From contig JAPDIX010000034.1 of assembly GCA_029259345.1 (NCBI GenBank), forward strand, positions 1 through 52,625: 52,625 bases of DNA, in the 5' to 3' direction. Both the position numbers and the translations under genes were made by a program. Position 1 is the first letter of the stretch; each line of letters starts with the position of its first letter. Below the pieces are notes generated by a model, which saw only the letters and a program-made list of their open reading frames with translations, did no database searches and was not told the DNA's origin. Source of the DNA: Archaeoglobi archaeon (GTDB lineage: Archaea > Halobacteriota > Archaeoglobi > Archaeoglobales > Archaeoglobaceae). This document shows positions 1 through 8,589 of the stretch, piece by piece.

Positions 1-2
1 AT

Positions 3-188
3 TTGAATCCAATTGAGAACGTCTGGAAGAGTGTAAAAAGAGTTGTTTCAGAGAAATCACCGCTTAATGTGGACGAACTGAAAGAAGTGATTGTTAAGTC
101 TTTCAAAAAGCTGACAGAATCAATATCTTTTGCAAAAAGGTGGATTGAGAAGTTTCTGGGTAATAAGTTTAAGAGGTTATGCACTTAA
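3..188 (+). CDS. IS630-type transposase, C-terminal fragment (cut by window edge)
   Basis: The reading frame is open to the left edge, so only the last 61 or so residues are visible. They begin with LNPIENVWKSVKR, which matches the conserved NPIE-W-K block near the last acidic residue of the DDE catalytic triad in IS630/Tc1-like transposases. The rest is a basic helical tail ending in TAA. The inverted repeat that should close the element cannot be identified because its partner lies outside the window. The following ORF is a protein fragment that starts abruptly, so the element probably inserted into or next to that gene. Whether the transposase is intact upstream is unknown. Family call is fairly sure; activity is unknown. 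Confidence 0.75.
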   Translation: MNPIENVWKSVKRVVSEKSPLNVDELKEVIVKSFKKLTESISFAKRWIEKFLGNKFKRLCT

Positions 189-221
189 CCATAATAATCT
201 TGTTTCTAATTCTGGTCTTGC

Positions 222-431
222 ATGCGAAATGTCAGAACGAATGGCGGTTACATAGTTGCTGGTTCGACAGAACTTTGGAATGGTGAGTGTGATATCTATA
301 TACTAAAGCTCTCTTCAATAGCCTCAGAACCCAAGCAGCCTAATTTCCTGAACCCTGTAAAGAACTGGCTTGACAACAAGCTTAGTAGCGTTCAGGAACT
401 GCTGAACATGATAATGAAGTGGCTTAAGTAA
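222..431 (+). pseudogene. Fragment of a propeller-repeat (GGYIVAG) protein
   Basis: The frame reads NGGYIVAGSTELWNGECDIY and then ILKLS, which is one blade of the repeat 'GGYIVAG-T-x-G-x-D-YILKL' found in large secreted beta-propeller-like archaeal and bacterial proteins. Only one repeat remains, followed by about 35 residues of an amphipathic tail ending MIMKWLK. The start at 222 is simply the first ATG; an in-frame stop lies a few codons upstream and there is no ribosome binding site. I read this as the 3' end of a surface protein gene truncated by the IS630-type element on its left. It could be expressed as a small peptide, but nothing supports that. Confidence 0.5.
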
Positions 432-483
432 TTCTCTTATATTTTTATTTAAAAGAGCCGAGTTAACTTCTTCCATGCTCTCT

Positions 484-627
484 TCACCCTCGAATTTTTT
501 GTAGTTTCTTGCAGTGGTCTGCAATCTTCACGACCTTTCTTGAGGCATCCATCAAAGCAAGAGACTTCACACCAGCATTTCTCTCAAATTTGAGAAGATG
601 TTTTGTGAAAATGTGAGGGAGAACCCT
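484..627 (-). other. Short unidentified open frame, probably a gene remnant
   Basis: On the minus strand a 47-codon frame without a convincing start codon encodes FERNAGVKSLALMDASRKVV and a charged tail, ending in TGA. It looks protein-like (alternating hydrophobic beta-type stretch followed by a basic helix) and has no counterpart in the plus-strand genes. I do not recognise the family. It fills most of the 225-base gap between the propeller fragment and the moaD-like gene and is best treated as debris. Confidence 0.25.
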
Positions 628-656
628 TTAATAGCTGCCCATAGTAAGATTTCTTT

Positions 657-929
657 GTGAAAGCAAGGATTGATTTCTACGCCACACTCAGGGAGAAATA
701 CGGAAAGAGCGTAGAGATTGAATGTGACGGAACACTCAGAGGAGCCTTTTTAGCTGCTGCCGAAAAGCTGGGAAAGGATTTTCTGGAGGAGATTTTTGAT
801 GATAAAGGCAACTTCAGAGACGACAGAATCATCACGGTCAACGGAAGGAACATAAAGGACGAGATGGTCGAAAAGTTACCAGAAAATGCGAGAATAGCTG
901 TTTTTCCACCAGTGGCAGGTGGATCATGA
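657..929 (+). CDS. MoaD/ThiS-family sulfur carrier protein, ending in Gly-Gly-Ser
   Basis: This 90-residue protein has the size and pattern of MoaD-type ubiquitin-fold sulfur carriers, with LREKYGKSVEIECDGTL near the N-terminus and RIAVFPPVAGGS at the C-terminus. In this family the C-terminal Gly-Gly is adenylated and thiocarboxylated to carry sulfur for pterin-dithiolene (Mo/W) cofactor or other sulfur insertion. Here one extra Ser follows the Gly-Gly, which would have to be removed before activation. The start is a GTG. The stop codon overlaps the next gene's ATG (ATGA), so the two are translationally coupled. The radical SAM partner suggests a role in tungsten or molybdenum enzyme maturation; that is inference from context. 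Confidence 0.8.
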   Translation: MKARIDFYATLREKYGKSVEIECDGTLRGAFLAAAEKLGKDFLEEIFDDKGNFRDDRIITVNGRNIKDEMVEKLPENARIAVFPPVAGGS

Positions 930-2068
930 AGTTTGACAAAATACAGATTGAGACTACCACCTTCTGCAATCTTGAATGTGGTTACTGTCATGGACGTAAT
1001 TTACCGGTTATTGACATTGCTGAAGAATTGTTTGAGAAAATGGCAGGTTTGGCAAAGGAATACGTACTCTACGGTTACGGTGAGCCCTTGCTCTATCCCA
1101 ATCTTATTAGAAGGGCTGAGATTCTGGGAGGAGACATTGTGATAAGCACAAACGGGATGGTTGAGATTGATAGACACACAGTTGAGCTTGCGGACAGAAT
1201 TGGCGTTTCCGTAGATGTTGACGACAGATACAGAAAGGGTTTGATTGTTGATTCAGCTCTGAAAAAATTTGAACTGCTGGGGGAAAAAGGGTTGGCACAG
1301 ATCGTTGTTACGAAGAGCAATGTTCACAAATTGCCGGAATTTTTTGAGAAAGTTGCCCAGTATGGATCAGGTCTTCTTGCAACAAATGTTGTAGCCCCAA
1401 ATCCTGAAATATATAATGAGGCGGTTTATTTTGAAGGAAGTAAGAGAAATGTCGAGTTTGTGATGGATCTGGATGAGAAGATCCTGGTTGAGGCGATAAG
1501 GGACTGTTCGAGGGGAGGTGGGAGGGCTTTAACCCTATACCGCTCCCTCCTTAGCGAAGTTTATTCACAAGGGTACTCTATAAACTTAATCTCCATATTT
1601 GAATTCAGGGATAGAATTAGAAGAGCAATAGAGGCTGAGAGTGTTTTTGAGCGGATAGAAGAGATCGCAAGAGATTACGGGGTTGAACTGATAGCTCCCA
1701 AGTTCTTCGGAGATTCGAAGTCGAGGGAGTGTCCCTATAAAAATTCGATTTTCGTAAGGGCTGATGGGGCGGTTTCATCCTGTATGAGCTTCGCCTATGC
1801 ACACAGAGAATACGTGAACGCCCATTGGAAGAGAATAGCAGGTTATGAGGTCGGCAATCTGAATGTTCAGGATATAGATGAAATAAAGGAAAATCTGGCA
1901 GAATTCGAGAGACTTAGAGAAGATATGGAGAACTTTCCATGGTGTGCAGATTGCCCTTACGTTAGGGGGTGCTGGTTTGCAGAAAGAGATCTGGACTGCT
2001 ACGCCAATCAACCATCATGCAGTGAATGTCTTTACAGCAGCGGAATTGCGAAATGTCTTCTGGGATAG
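926..2068 (+). CDS. Radical SAM/SPASM protein, possible tungsten-enzyme cofactor maturase
   Basis: A 380-residue radical SAM enzyme. The CNLECGYC motif near residue 14 (Cx3Cx2C) binds the SAM [4Fe-4S] cluster, YGYGEPLL is the glycine-rich SAM-binding segment, and a Cys-rich C-terminus (ECPYKN, SCMSF, CADCPYVRGC, CSECLYSS) forms a SPASM-type domain for auxiliary Fe-S clusters. SPASM enzymes of this length modify peptides or mature metallo-oxidoreductases; homologues often lie beside aldehyde:ferredoxin oxidoreductases. The overlap with a MoaD-like gene fits a W/Mo cofactor role. No AOR gene is adjacent, although an AOR remnant lies at about 38 kb. The exact substrate cannot be read from sequence. 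Confidence 0.75.
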   Translation: MKFDKIQIETTTFCNLECGYCHGRNLPVIDIAEELFEKMAGLAKEYVLYGYGEPLLYPNLIRRAEILGGDIVISTNGMVEIDRHTVELADRIGVSVDVDDRYRKGLIVDSALKKFELLGEKGLAQIVVTKSNVHKLPEFFEKVAQYGSGLLATNVVAPNPEIYNEAVYFEGSKRNVEFVMDLDEKILVEAIRDCSRGGGRALTLYRSLLSEVYSQGYSINLISIFEFRDRIRRAIEAESVFERIEEIARDYGVELIAPKFFGDSKSRECPYKNSIFVRADGAVSSCMSFAYAHREYVNAHWKRIAGYEVGNLNVQDIDEIKENLAEFERLREDMENFPWCADCPYVRGCWFAERDLDCYANQPSCSECLYSSGIAKCLLG

Positions 2069-2182
2069 CCGTTTTTCTTTTTTAGAAGATAGCTTTAATT
2101 TGTTAATTTACTATCTCAGAGATTGCGGGGCTGCGAGATTGATAAGCCGAGAAACCTGGCAAAGAGTCGAGTGATCAAGAAC

Positions 2183-2190
2183 TTTATATT
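2183..2190 (+). promoter_or_regulatory. TATA box of the glutamine amidotransferase gene
   Basis: TTTATATT is centred about 25 nt before the ATG at 2211, the normal archaeal TATA-to-start distance, so transcription would begin at or very near the start codon and the mRNA would be leaderless. No Shine-Dalgarno sequence precedes the ATG, which agrees. Confidence 0.6.
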
Positions 2191-2210
2191 CTTCTTTCAA
2201 AATTCGTAAC

Positions 2211-2858
2211 ATGAAGGTTGCAGCGATTAAAAATCATCCGGCAGAGGGGCTTGGCTACTTTGAGGAAGTTTTTGAAAACAAGGGTATTGATTACTATTAC
2301 ATCGAGGCGTACAAAGAAACAAGGGTTGGAGATTTTGATGCCCTTGTAATCCTCGGTGGCCCAATGGGTGTTTACGAGGCAGAGAAGTATCCGTTTCTCA
2401 GATGGGAGATGAACTTGATTAGGGAGAATTACAGAAACAAACCCGTTCTTGGTGTATGTCTTGGGGCGCAGCTAATCGCTGCAGCACTTGGTGAGAGAGT
2501 TTATCCATACATTAAGGAGATCGGATGGAGGAAGGTGAAGAAGGTAAGCGACAGATTCCCATTGCCTGATACTATAGAGGTTTTTCAGTGGCATGGTGAC
2601 ACCTTTGACCTTCCTGCTGGTGCTGAGCTGGTATATGCTGGTGACGAGGTTAAGAATCAGTGTTTTGTCACGGAAAAGGCAATTGCAGTGCAGTTCCACG
2701 TAGAAATAACGCTTGAGCTTATTGAAAAGTGGACTTCTGATCCAAAAGCGAGATTGAGTGAAGAGGAAAGAAAAAAGATTCTTGAAGAGAGTAGAGAAAA
2801 AATTGAAAATCACAACAAGCTATGTGAGAACTTCGTTGACCTCTTTTTGAAAGTTTAA
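2211..2858 (+). CDS. Class I glutamine amidotransferase (GATase1-like)
   Basis: A 215-residue stand-alone class I amidotransferase domain. The nucleophile elbow is LGVCLGAQLIAAAL (Cys near residue 84) and the catalytic His-Glu pair lies in VQFHVEIT near residue 165, so the triad is complete. LGGPMGVYEAEKYPFL supplies the oxyanion-hole glycine region. These enzymes hydrolyse glutamine and pass ammonia to a partner synthetase; this type is commonly annotated 'GMP synthase-related' but lacks the synthetase domain. The C-terminal 45 residues are a charged helical extension. It has its own promoter and is convergent with the operon at 2862, so neighbours do not reveal the partner. Confidence 0.85.
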   Translation: MKVAAIKNHPAEGLGYFEEVFENKGIDYYYIEAYKETRVGDFDALVILGGPMGVYEAEKYPFLRWEMNLIRENYRNKPVLGVCLGAQLIAAALGERVYPYIKEIGWRKVKKVSDRFPLPDTIEVFQWHGDTFDLPAGAELVYAGDEVKNQCFVTEKAIAVQFHVEITLELIEKWTSDPKARLSEEERKKILEESREKIENHNKLCENFVDLFLKV

Positions 2859-2861
2859 AAA

Positions 2862-4100
2862 TTATCCTCTACTCTCCTTCACTTCAAGCTTCTTTATCTT
2901 CTCATATAGCAGGGGGAGAAACAAACCGACGTCTGTAACAACTCCAATGGCCTGATGTGTTCCCCTATCCATTAGCTTTGTGACTGTTGCTGGATTCATG
3001 TCAACACAGATAGTTTTCACGGTTGAAGGTAGAATATTGCCTACAGCGATGCTGTGTAGCATTGTTGCGAGCATTATAACCATGTTTATCCCTCTTAAAG
3101 CCTTCTTCATCTCTTTTTTAGCCGTCATAACATCCGTTATAACCTCAGGCAGAGGTCCATCATCTCTTATTGATCCTGCGAGTATGAAGGGAACGTTCCT
3201 TTTCACACACTCATACATTATTCCGTCCCTAACTATCCCCTTCTCCACAGCCCTCTTTATACCACCAGCAGCGATAATTTTGCTTATCGTATAGAGATGG
3301 TGCCTGTTTCCTCCTGGCACAGGTCTGCCTTTATTCACATCCATGCCAAGTGATGTGCCAAAGATTGAGATTTCTATATCATGAACGGCAAGAGCGTTGC
3401 CCGAAAGCAGCAAATCAACATAGCCGTCTCTTATCAAAGCTGCAAGTGCATTTCTTGCAGAGGTGTGGTCAATTGCCGGTCCGGCCACAACAGCAATCTT
3501 ACCACCGCTGAGTTTTAGATCGTAGATCTCCTTTGCTATTGCCTCTATCATTCTCTCAGTCGGCCTCTCCGAAGACACTCTTCCTCCCATGAACTCGAAA
3601 TATGTGGACTTTCTCGGTCTCTCAGGTGGAACTACCCTCACACCTTTTTCGCCGACTACAACCAAATCTCCTTTAACTACTTCATCTATGGGCACGCAGT
3701 AGGCTTTACCATCTCTTATCACGATTACTCTGTCCATACTTATGTCCTCGACTTCAAGCCACTCCCCGCGATACCTGACAAAGGTCGGATGGTTTGTTGT
3801 AACGTAGAACCCATCTGGCAGGACTTTATCTGCCGGCGCTTTTGCAACCTCAACATCCTCAACCTCAACAACTCTCGCACCTATTCTGTGTAGCTCCTTC
3901 AGAATCTGGTCAAGGTGCGCATAATCTTTACCAAAAACTATCATTCTCGCATAACTGTGATCCTGCTTCATCTTCCCAATCCTGAACTCTAAGATCTCGA
4001 ATTCACCCTCAAGATCGAGTATGGTGTCGAGAGCCTTGGGTAGTATCATCGAATCAATCAGATGTCCTTCAAACTCAAGCTCCTTGGCTTTCACAACCAT
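2862..4100 (-). CDS. TIGR00300 family protein (LOR/SDH region), probable ornithine cyclodeaminase
   Basis: A protein of about 412 residues of the TIGR00300 / 'LOR-SDH bifunctional enzyme conserved region' family. The N-terminal third (residues 1-90) is a small regulatory-like domain. The remainder carries the NAD-binding-like segment with GGKIAVVAGPAIDHTSARNA and PGGNRHHLYTISKIIAAGG. Members of this family in methanogens and cyanobacteria have been shown to convert ornithine to proline with loss of ammonia; I apply that by homology and by its place downstream of argB. The ATG at 4100 is chosen; a GTG lies one codon earlier. It overlaps the stop of the upstream gene (ATGA style), so it is the third gene of a tight operon. 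Confidence 0.7.
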   Translation of the reverse strand: MVVKAKELEFEGHLIDSMILPKALDTILDLEGEFEILEFRIGKMKQDHSYARMIVFGKDYAHLDQILKELHRIGARVVEVEDVEVAKAPADKVLPDGFYVTTNHPTFVRYRGEWLEVEDISMDRVIVIRDGKAYCVPIDEVVKGDLVVVGEKGVRVVPPERPRKSTYFEFMGGRVSSERPTERMIEAIAKEIYDLKLSGGKIAVVAGPAIDHTSARNALAALIRDGYVDLLLSGNALAVHDIEISIFGTSLGMDVNKGRPVPGGNRHHLYTISKIIAAGGIKRAVEKGIVRDGIMYECVKRNVPFILAGSIRDDGPLPEVITDVMTAKKEMKKALRGINMVIMLATMLHSIAVGNILPSTVKTICVDMNPATVTKLMDRGTHQAIGVVTDVGLFLPLLYEKIKKLEVKESRG

Positions 4101-4864
4101 CACCCCACATACTTAGAGATGTAATCTTTACTTTCGAGTATCGCATTTTCCTCTCTCACCTCAATGGTTAAAAAACCTGAGTACTCGTTAAGTCTGAATT
4201 TTCCAAGATCAACATTTCCTCTGCCCATGGCAAGATGCAAATCCTTCTTGCCATCGTTGTCGTGCAGATGCATGTTGACAACTCTCTCAAAGTTCTCCAT
4301 AAAGAAGGGATTCTCCCGAATGGTGTAGTGCCCCACGTCAATCGTCAGACCGAGATCGGTTGACTCGATAATATCTGTTAGCGCTCTCTCAAGTCCACCC
4401 TCTATCAAAATCGTGTTCTCCAGTGCAAGTTTTACCGGGCAGGATTCGACGAAGGGCTTGAATTCCGTCAGCAAAACCGTCTCGTTATGTTTGTCGAAGA
4501 GTGATTTATTAAAGTAGAACTGGCCATTGCTGATAAACGCCGGATTCCAGCCTATGTGAAGGGTAACCACTTCAGCACCACATTTATCTGCGAAATAGCA
4601 GACTTTTCTCATCTCCTCGTAACTCGCCTTCCTCATGTCCTCGCTGAGAGAGATAAAATTCGTGCTTGTTGCAGGAGCGTGGATAAGCAAATCTAGATCG
4701 TAACTCCACTTAAGCTCAATTACCTCCACATAACTCAGATTTTTGAGGGAATAAAGAGGATGATCCATCAGTATTTCTACGTGCGTAAAACCATTGTTTG
4801 CAGCAAATTCAAAAGCCTCTTTCGGGCTGTGCCTAACATCAGGCTGAATTCCAAGCTTGTTCAC
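4100..4864 (-). CDS. Sugar phosphate isomerase/epimerase-like TIM-barrel protein (AP endonuclease 2 fold)
   Basis: A 254-residue protein of the xylose-isomerase-like TIM-barrel superfamily. Metal-ligand type residues occur in the expected order: VEILMD early, LTIDVGHYTI near residue 170, NMHLHDNDGKKDLH near 195 and a terminal FLTIEVRE. Related enzymes isomerise or epimerise sugars or inosose, or cleave AP sites; the short length fits the isomerase/epimerase group. It overlaps argB upstream and the cyclodeaminase-like gene downstream by 4 bp or less, so it is co-translated with arginine metabolism genes, which is unusual for a sugar enzyme. Its substrate is unknown. Confidence 0.65.
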   Translation of the reverse strand: MNKLGIQPDVRHSPKEAFEFAANNGFTHVEILMDHPLYSLKNLSYVEVIELKWSYDLDLLIHAPATSTNFISLSEDMRKASYEEMRKVCYFADKCGAEVVTLHIGWNPAFISNGQFYFNKSLFDKHNETVLLTEFKPFVESCPVKLALENTILIEGGLERALTDIIESTDLGLTIDVGHYTIRENPFFMENFERVVNMHLHDNDGKKDLHLAMGRGNVDLGKFRLNEYSGFLTIEVREENAILESKDYISKYVG

Positions 4865-5733
4865 GGTTCCACCATCGTCCCTATGCCCTCCTTTGTGAAA
4901 AGTTCGATAAGTATCGAATGGGGCTTGGAGCCATCAATTATATGGGCTTTTTCCACTCCACTCCTGAGTGCCCTCGCAATAGCCTCGAATTTTGGTATCA
5001 TCCCTCCCATCAGTATTCCCTTCTCCCGCATCTTCTCAAGTTCAGAAAGGTTTATTCGAGAAATCAGCGATCCCTCATCTTCAGGGTCTTTAAGAATTCC
5101 CGGAACATCCGTGAGCATTACGAGCTTTTTCACCTTTAGTGCTGCGGCAATCTCGCCAGCAACTATGTCTGCGTTAAGGTTGTATGTGTTACCCATAAGA
5201 TCTGTTGCAACAGGGGAAACTACGGGAATGAACCCATACTCAAGTAAAATTCTCAGAATATCCGGATTTATGTACTCGGTTTCACCAACAAAACCGAGAT
5301 CAACAATTATCTCCTCCTCACCTCTCTTCATTCTCATTTCCTTCTTTTTCGCAACGACAAGCAACCCATCTTTTCCGCTCAATCCCACAGCTTTTCCACC
5401 GTTTCTTATGAATGTCGTGACGATTTTGGAGTTAATTTTTCCATCAAGAACCATCTCAACGACTTCCATCGTTTCCCTATCAGTCACTCTCAAACCCTCC
5501 ACGAACTTTGGCTGCAAACCAAGCTTTTCCATTTTCTCTGAGATTTCAGGCCCACCACCATGAACCACTATTGGCTTGATACCGACAAAATACAGGAGGA
5601 GTATATCCTTTATCGTCTCTTCCAGAACCTTGTCATCCACCATCGCATGACCGCCAATCTTTATAACCATCGTGGTTCCGTGAAAGTCCTTTATGTATGG
5701 CAGAGCTTCAATCAGCAGCTCAACATTTTCCAT
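4861..5733 (-). CDS. argB: Acetylglutamate kinase
   Basis: This 290-residue enzyme phosphorylates N-acetylglutamate in the second step of arginine/ornithine synthesis. Family features are MVIKIGGHAMVD (phosphate-binding glycines and catalytic Lys near residue 25), IKPIVVHGGGPEISEKMEKL, NGGKAVGLSGKDG and the C-terminal RAHIIDG-like block (KAHIIDGSKPHSILIELFT). The ORF track starts 21 codons upstream, but the ATG at 5733 (MENVELLIEALPYIKDF) matches the usual start of the family and the length of about 290. It is the first gene of the operon argB - isomerase-like - cyclodeaminase-like and is divergent from the helicase gene. Confidence 0.93.
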   Translation of the reverse strand: MENVELLIEALPYIKDFHGTTMVIKIGGHAMVDDKVLEETIKDILLLYFVGIKPIVVHGGGPEISEKMEKLGLQPKFVEGLRVTDRETMEVVEMVLDGKINSKIVTTFIRNGGKAVGLSGKDGLLVVAKKKEMRMKRGEEEIIVDLGFVGETEYINPDILRILLEYGFIPVVSPVATDLMGNTYNLNADIVAGEIAAALKVKKLVMLTDVPGILKDPEDEGSLISRINLSELEKMREKGILMGGMIPKFEAIARALRSGVEKAHIIDGSKPHSILIELFTKEGIGTMVEP

Positions 5734-5861
5734 GCCGACTCTCTCAAACATGAGGTACTTAAGGATTATCAGATCATTAAGTATTCCAGTCAACAATCCT
5801 ACTTCAGAAACTTAGCTCTCTGCTGATGCCAATAATAATAAAGCTGCTGTGACTATTCTGG

Positions 5862-7790
5862 ATGGTGAAAGTTGAAAAATTCCGAAAGAAGCTAATTGAT
5901 CTCACAGAAATTGAAAGAAGGGCACAAATTGATGCGATGCTCAGTGAGATCCGTAGACTCAGTGGAGAGAAGAGAGAGAAGAAGGGCAGAGCGATTCTTG
6001 GATTGAGAGGAAAGGTTGTGGGTGAAGAGTTCGGATATAAGCTTGTCAGATACGGCAGGAGAAAACTGATCGAGACGGAAATATCCGTAGGAGATGAAGT
6101 GTTGATAAGTAGGGGTGACCCGCTGAAAAGTGATCTGAGAGGAGTAGTGGCTGAGAAAGGGTCGAAGTATATAACCGTCGCTCTCGAATCCGTCCCGGAC
6201 TGGGCTCTTAAAGATGTTAGAATTGATCTCTATGCAAGCGATCTGACCTTCAAAAGGTGGATTGAGAACCTAAACAATCTGAGCGAGAACGGGTTGAGAG
6301 CTTTGAAATTTGCTCTCGGATTGGAGACTCTATCTGAAATTGAAGAAGTCAGTTTTGAGCCCGTTGATGGTCAGCTGAATGCTAGTCAGAGAAGAGCGGT
6401 ATCTCTTGCTCTCGCAACGGAGGATTTCTTCCTCATCCACGGGCCTTTTGGAACTGGCAAGACGAGGACGATAGCCGAGGTTGTTAGGCAACTTGTTAAA
6501 AGAGGTCAAAGGGTTCTCGTCACTGCTGAAAGCAACACTGCGGTTGACAACCTCGTTGAAATTCTCTCAGACTTGAAAATCGTCAGATTGGGTCATCCAT
6601 CGAGGGTTGATGAAAAGCTCAAGCGTTTCACTCTCTCCGCTAAAGTTGCTGAGCATGAGCGCTACATAAAGGTGATAAGGTTGCGAGAGAGAATCGAAAG
6701 GCTTGAGGAGGAGATGCAAAGACTTGTCAAACCCTCTCCCGCCATGCGAAGAGGTTTGAGCGATGAAGAAATTCAAAAGCTCGCTAAGACTGGAAAAGGA
6801 ACGAGAGGAATTTCAGCAGCAAAAATCAGATCAATGGCAGGATGGATTGAGCTCAGAAAAGAGTTGGATGGTTTATATGATGAGTTAAAGAGGACTGAGG
6901 ATGAAATTGCGAGAGAGGTTGTGGAGGGTAGTGAAGTTGTGCTTGCAACAAACTCATCAGCTTTTCTTGTCGAGGAATCCTTCGATGTTGCTGTTATAGA
7001 TGAGGCAAGTCAGGCAACAATTCCAAGTGTCCTGATACCAATAAATAGGGCAAAAAGATTTGTTCTGGCTGGAGACCACAAACAGCTACCCCCAACGGTT
7101 GTGAAAGCTCAGGAACTGAGCAAAACTCTTTTCGAGATGCTTATTGAAAGATACCCGACCAAATCACAGCTTCTTGAAGTGCAGTACAGGATGAATCCGG
7201 CTATAATGGAATTCCCGAATCGGGAATTTTATGAGGGGAAGATAAAAGCCCACAAAAGCATTGAGAATATTACGCTCAGAGATTTAGGGATCAAATCCAA
7301 GTCAAATGGTTTCTGGCGCGTTCTTGATCCTGATGAGCCAGTAGTCTTTATTGACACCTCTCGCTGTCCTGATAAAAGAGAGGGAAAGCTTGCAGATTCA
7401 ACATCAAGATATAACGAGCTTGAGTGCAGGATTGTTGAGAAAGTCGTTAATGAACTGCTCAGGATAGGGGTTAAGAAAAACTGGATTGGTGTCATAACTC
7501 CATACGACGATCAGGTTGATCTCTTGCGGAGAAGACTTGATGTTGAGACGAGCACGGTGGATGGATTTCAGGGCAGGGAAAAAGAGGTGATAGTGATATC
7601 CTTCGTCAGAAGTAATCGGAATAAGGAGATTGGATTTCTTGAAGATTTGAGAAGGTTGAATGTGTCAATAACTAGGGCGAAAAGAAAGTTAATAATGGTC
7701 GGCGATTCGGAAACTCTCAGCGTTAATGGCACCTACAGAAGACTGATAGAGCATGTTAGGAGAAAGGGATTTTATTTTAAATACTGTTAG
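5862..7790 (+). CDS. Superfamily 1B DNA/RNA helicase, Upf1/IGHMBP2 type
   Basis: A 642-residue SF1 helicase. Walker A is HGPFGTGKTRT near residue 195, motif II is VIDEASQAT near 375, motif III is AGDHKQLPPTV near 405, and motifs V and VI are TVDGFQGREKEVIVISFVRS and NVSITRAKRKLIMVGD near 600. The N-terminal 150 residues form a beta-barrel-like region as in Smubp-2/Upf1 proteins. A charged coiled-coil-like insert (RLRERIERLEEEMQRLVK) sits between motifs Ia and II. Upf1-like archaeal helicases are believed to unwind nucleic acid 5' to 3'; the cellular role is not defined. TAG is used as a genuine stop codon here, which matters for the decayed frame at 37.3-38.1 kb. Confidence 0.88.
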   Translation: MVKVEKFRKKLIDLTEIERRAQIDAMLSEIRRLSGEKREKKGRAILGLRGKVVGEEFGYKLVRYGRRKLIETEISVGDEVLISRGDPLKSDLRGVVAEKGSKYITVALESVPDWALKDVRIDLYASDLTFKRWIENLNNLSENGLRALKFALGLETLSEIEEVSFEPVDGQLNASQRRAVSLALATEDFFLIHGPFGTGKTRTIAEVVRQLVKRGQRVLVTAESNTAVDNLVEILSDLKIVRLGHPSRVDEKLKRFTLSAKVAEHERYIKVIRLRERIERLEEEMQRLVKPSPAMRRGLSDEEIQKLAKTGKGTRGISAAKIRSMAGWIELRKELDGLYDELKRTEDEIAREVVEGSEVVLATNSSAFLVEESFDVAVIDEASQATIPSVLIPINRAKRFVLAGDHKQLPPTVVKAQELSKTLFEMLIERYPTKSQLLEVQYRMNPAIMEFPNREFYEGKIKAHKSIENITLRDLGIKSKSNGFWRVLDPDEPVVFIDTSRCPDKREGKLADSTSRYNELECRIVEKVVNELLRIGVKKNWIGVITPYDDQVDLLRRRLDVETSTVDGFQGREKEVIVISFVRSNRNKEIGFLEDLRRLNVSITRAKRKLIMVGDSETLSVNGTYRRLIEHVRRKGFYFKYC

Positions 7791-7878
7791 TTTGGTAATC
7801 CCACAAATCTGCATGAGTTTTGTATTAGCCCGACTGCAATTGTTTCCGCTCATAACTTTCCAGTTCTGACGAGAAAAT

Positions 7879-8589
7879 TTAATCCAAAATACCCATACAG
7901 AGTTTCTCAAACTTCTCGTGCTCCAGCAGGTCATTGGATTTTCCGCTGAAGGCGACTCTACCGCTGACGAGCAGATATGCATCATCACTAATCTCCAGTG
8001 CTCTCTGCACATTCTGTTCTACAAGCAGAATCGTCAGCTTCAGGTCGTCTCTAAGCTTGATAACTCTGTCGAAGATAAGTTCGGCAAACTTTGGCGCAAG
8101 CTGAGCGGTTGGTTCATCAAGCATCAGAACATTTGCCTTTCTCACTAATGCGGTTGCCATTGCAAGCATCTGCCTCTCTCCACCGCTAAGCGTGCCAGCT
8201 TTTCTTTTCATAAATCTTTGGAGTTCAGGAAAGACGTCCAAAGCAGTATCTATTCTGTCTTTGACCTCATCTTTGTCCACAGTATAAGCTGCAATTCTTA
8301 GGTTTTCCTCTACTGTGAGGTTGGCAAAGACGTTGTCTGTCTGGGGTAGGTATGCTATGCCCATCTTTGTTCTTGTGTGGGCTGGATAGTTTGTGATTTC
8401 TCCTCCATTGAAAAACACCTTTCCTGAATGGATTGTTGCAAGGCCAAAGATTGATTTCAGTAGTGTTGACTTACCAGAGCCGTTAGGTCCAACTACCGTG
8501 GTAATCTTGTTCTTTCCCATCTCCGCATTCACATCAAAGAGGATATGGAGTTCCTTATACCCCGCATTCAACTTCACTGTCCTGAGCAC
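7879..8589 (-). CDS. Branched-chain amino acid ABC transporter ATP-binding protein (LivF type), cluster 1
   Basis: About 236 residues with Walker [10 protein letters not shown], signature [20 protein letters not shown], Walker [11 protein letters not shown] and the H-loop region LLVEQN. It is the LivF/BraG-type ATPase that pairs with the LivG-type subunit encoded just upstream to energise import of hydrophobic amino acids. I start it at the GTG at 8589 ([14 protein letters not shown]), which places the first strand as in the family and has GAGGTG upstream; the longer TTG start in the ORF track is less likely. It overlaps the upstream livG-like gene by about 35 bp. Confidence 0.85.
   Translation of the reverse strand: MLRTVKLNAGYKELHILFDVNAEMGKNKITTVVGPNGSGKSTLLKSIFGLATIHSGKVFFNGGEITNYPAHTRTKMGIAYLPQTDNVFANLTVEENLRIAAYTVDKDEVKDRIDTALDVFPELQRFMKRKAGTLSGGERQMLAMATALVRKANVLMLDEPTAQLAPKFAELIFDRVIKLRDDLKLTILLVEQNVQRALEISDDAYLLVSGRVAFSGKSNDLLEHEKFEKLCMGILD

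Noticed and set aside
4760-5563. 267-aa plus-strand ORF opposite argB and the isomerase-like gene
   Set aside because: It is the mirror frame of two recognised enzymes, is Ser/Pro-rich, and has no family features.
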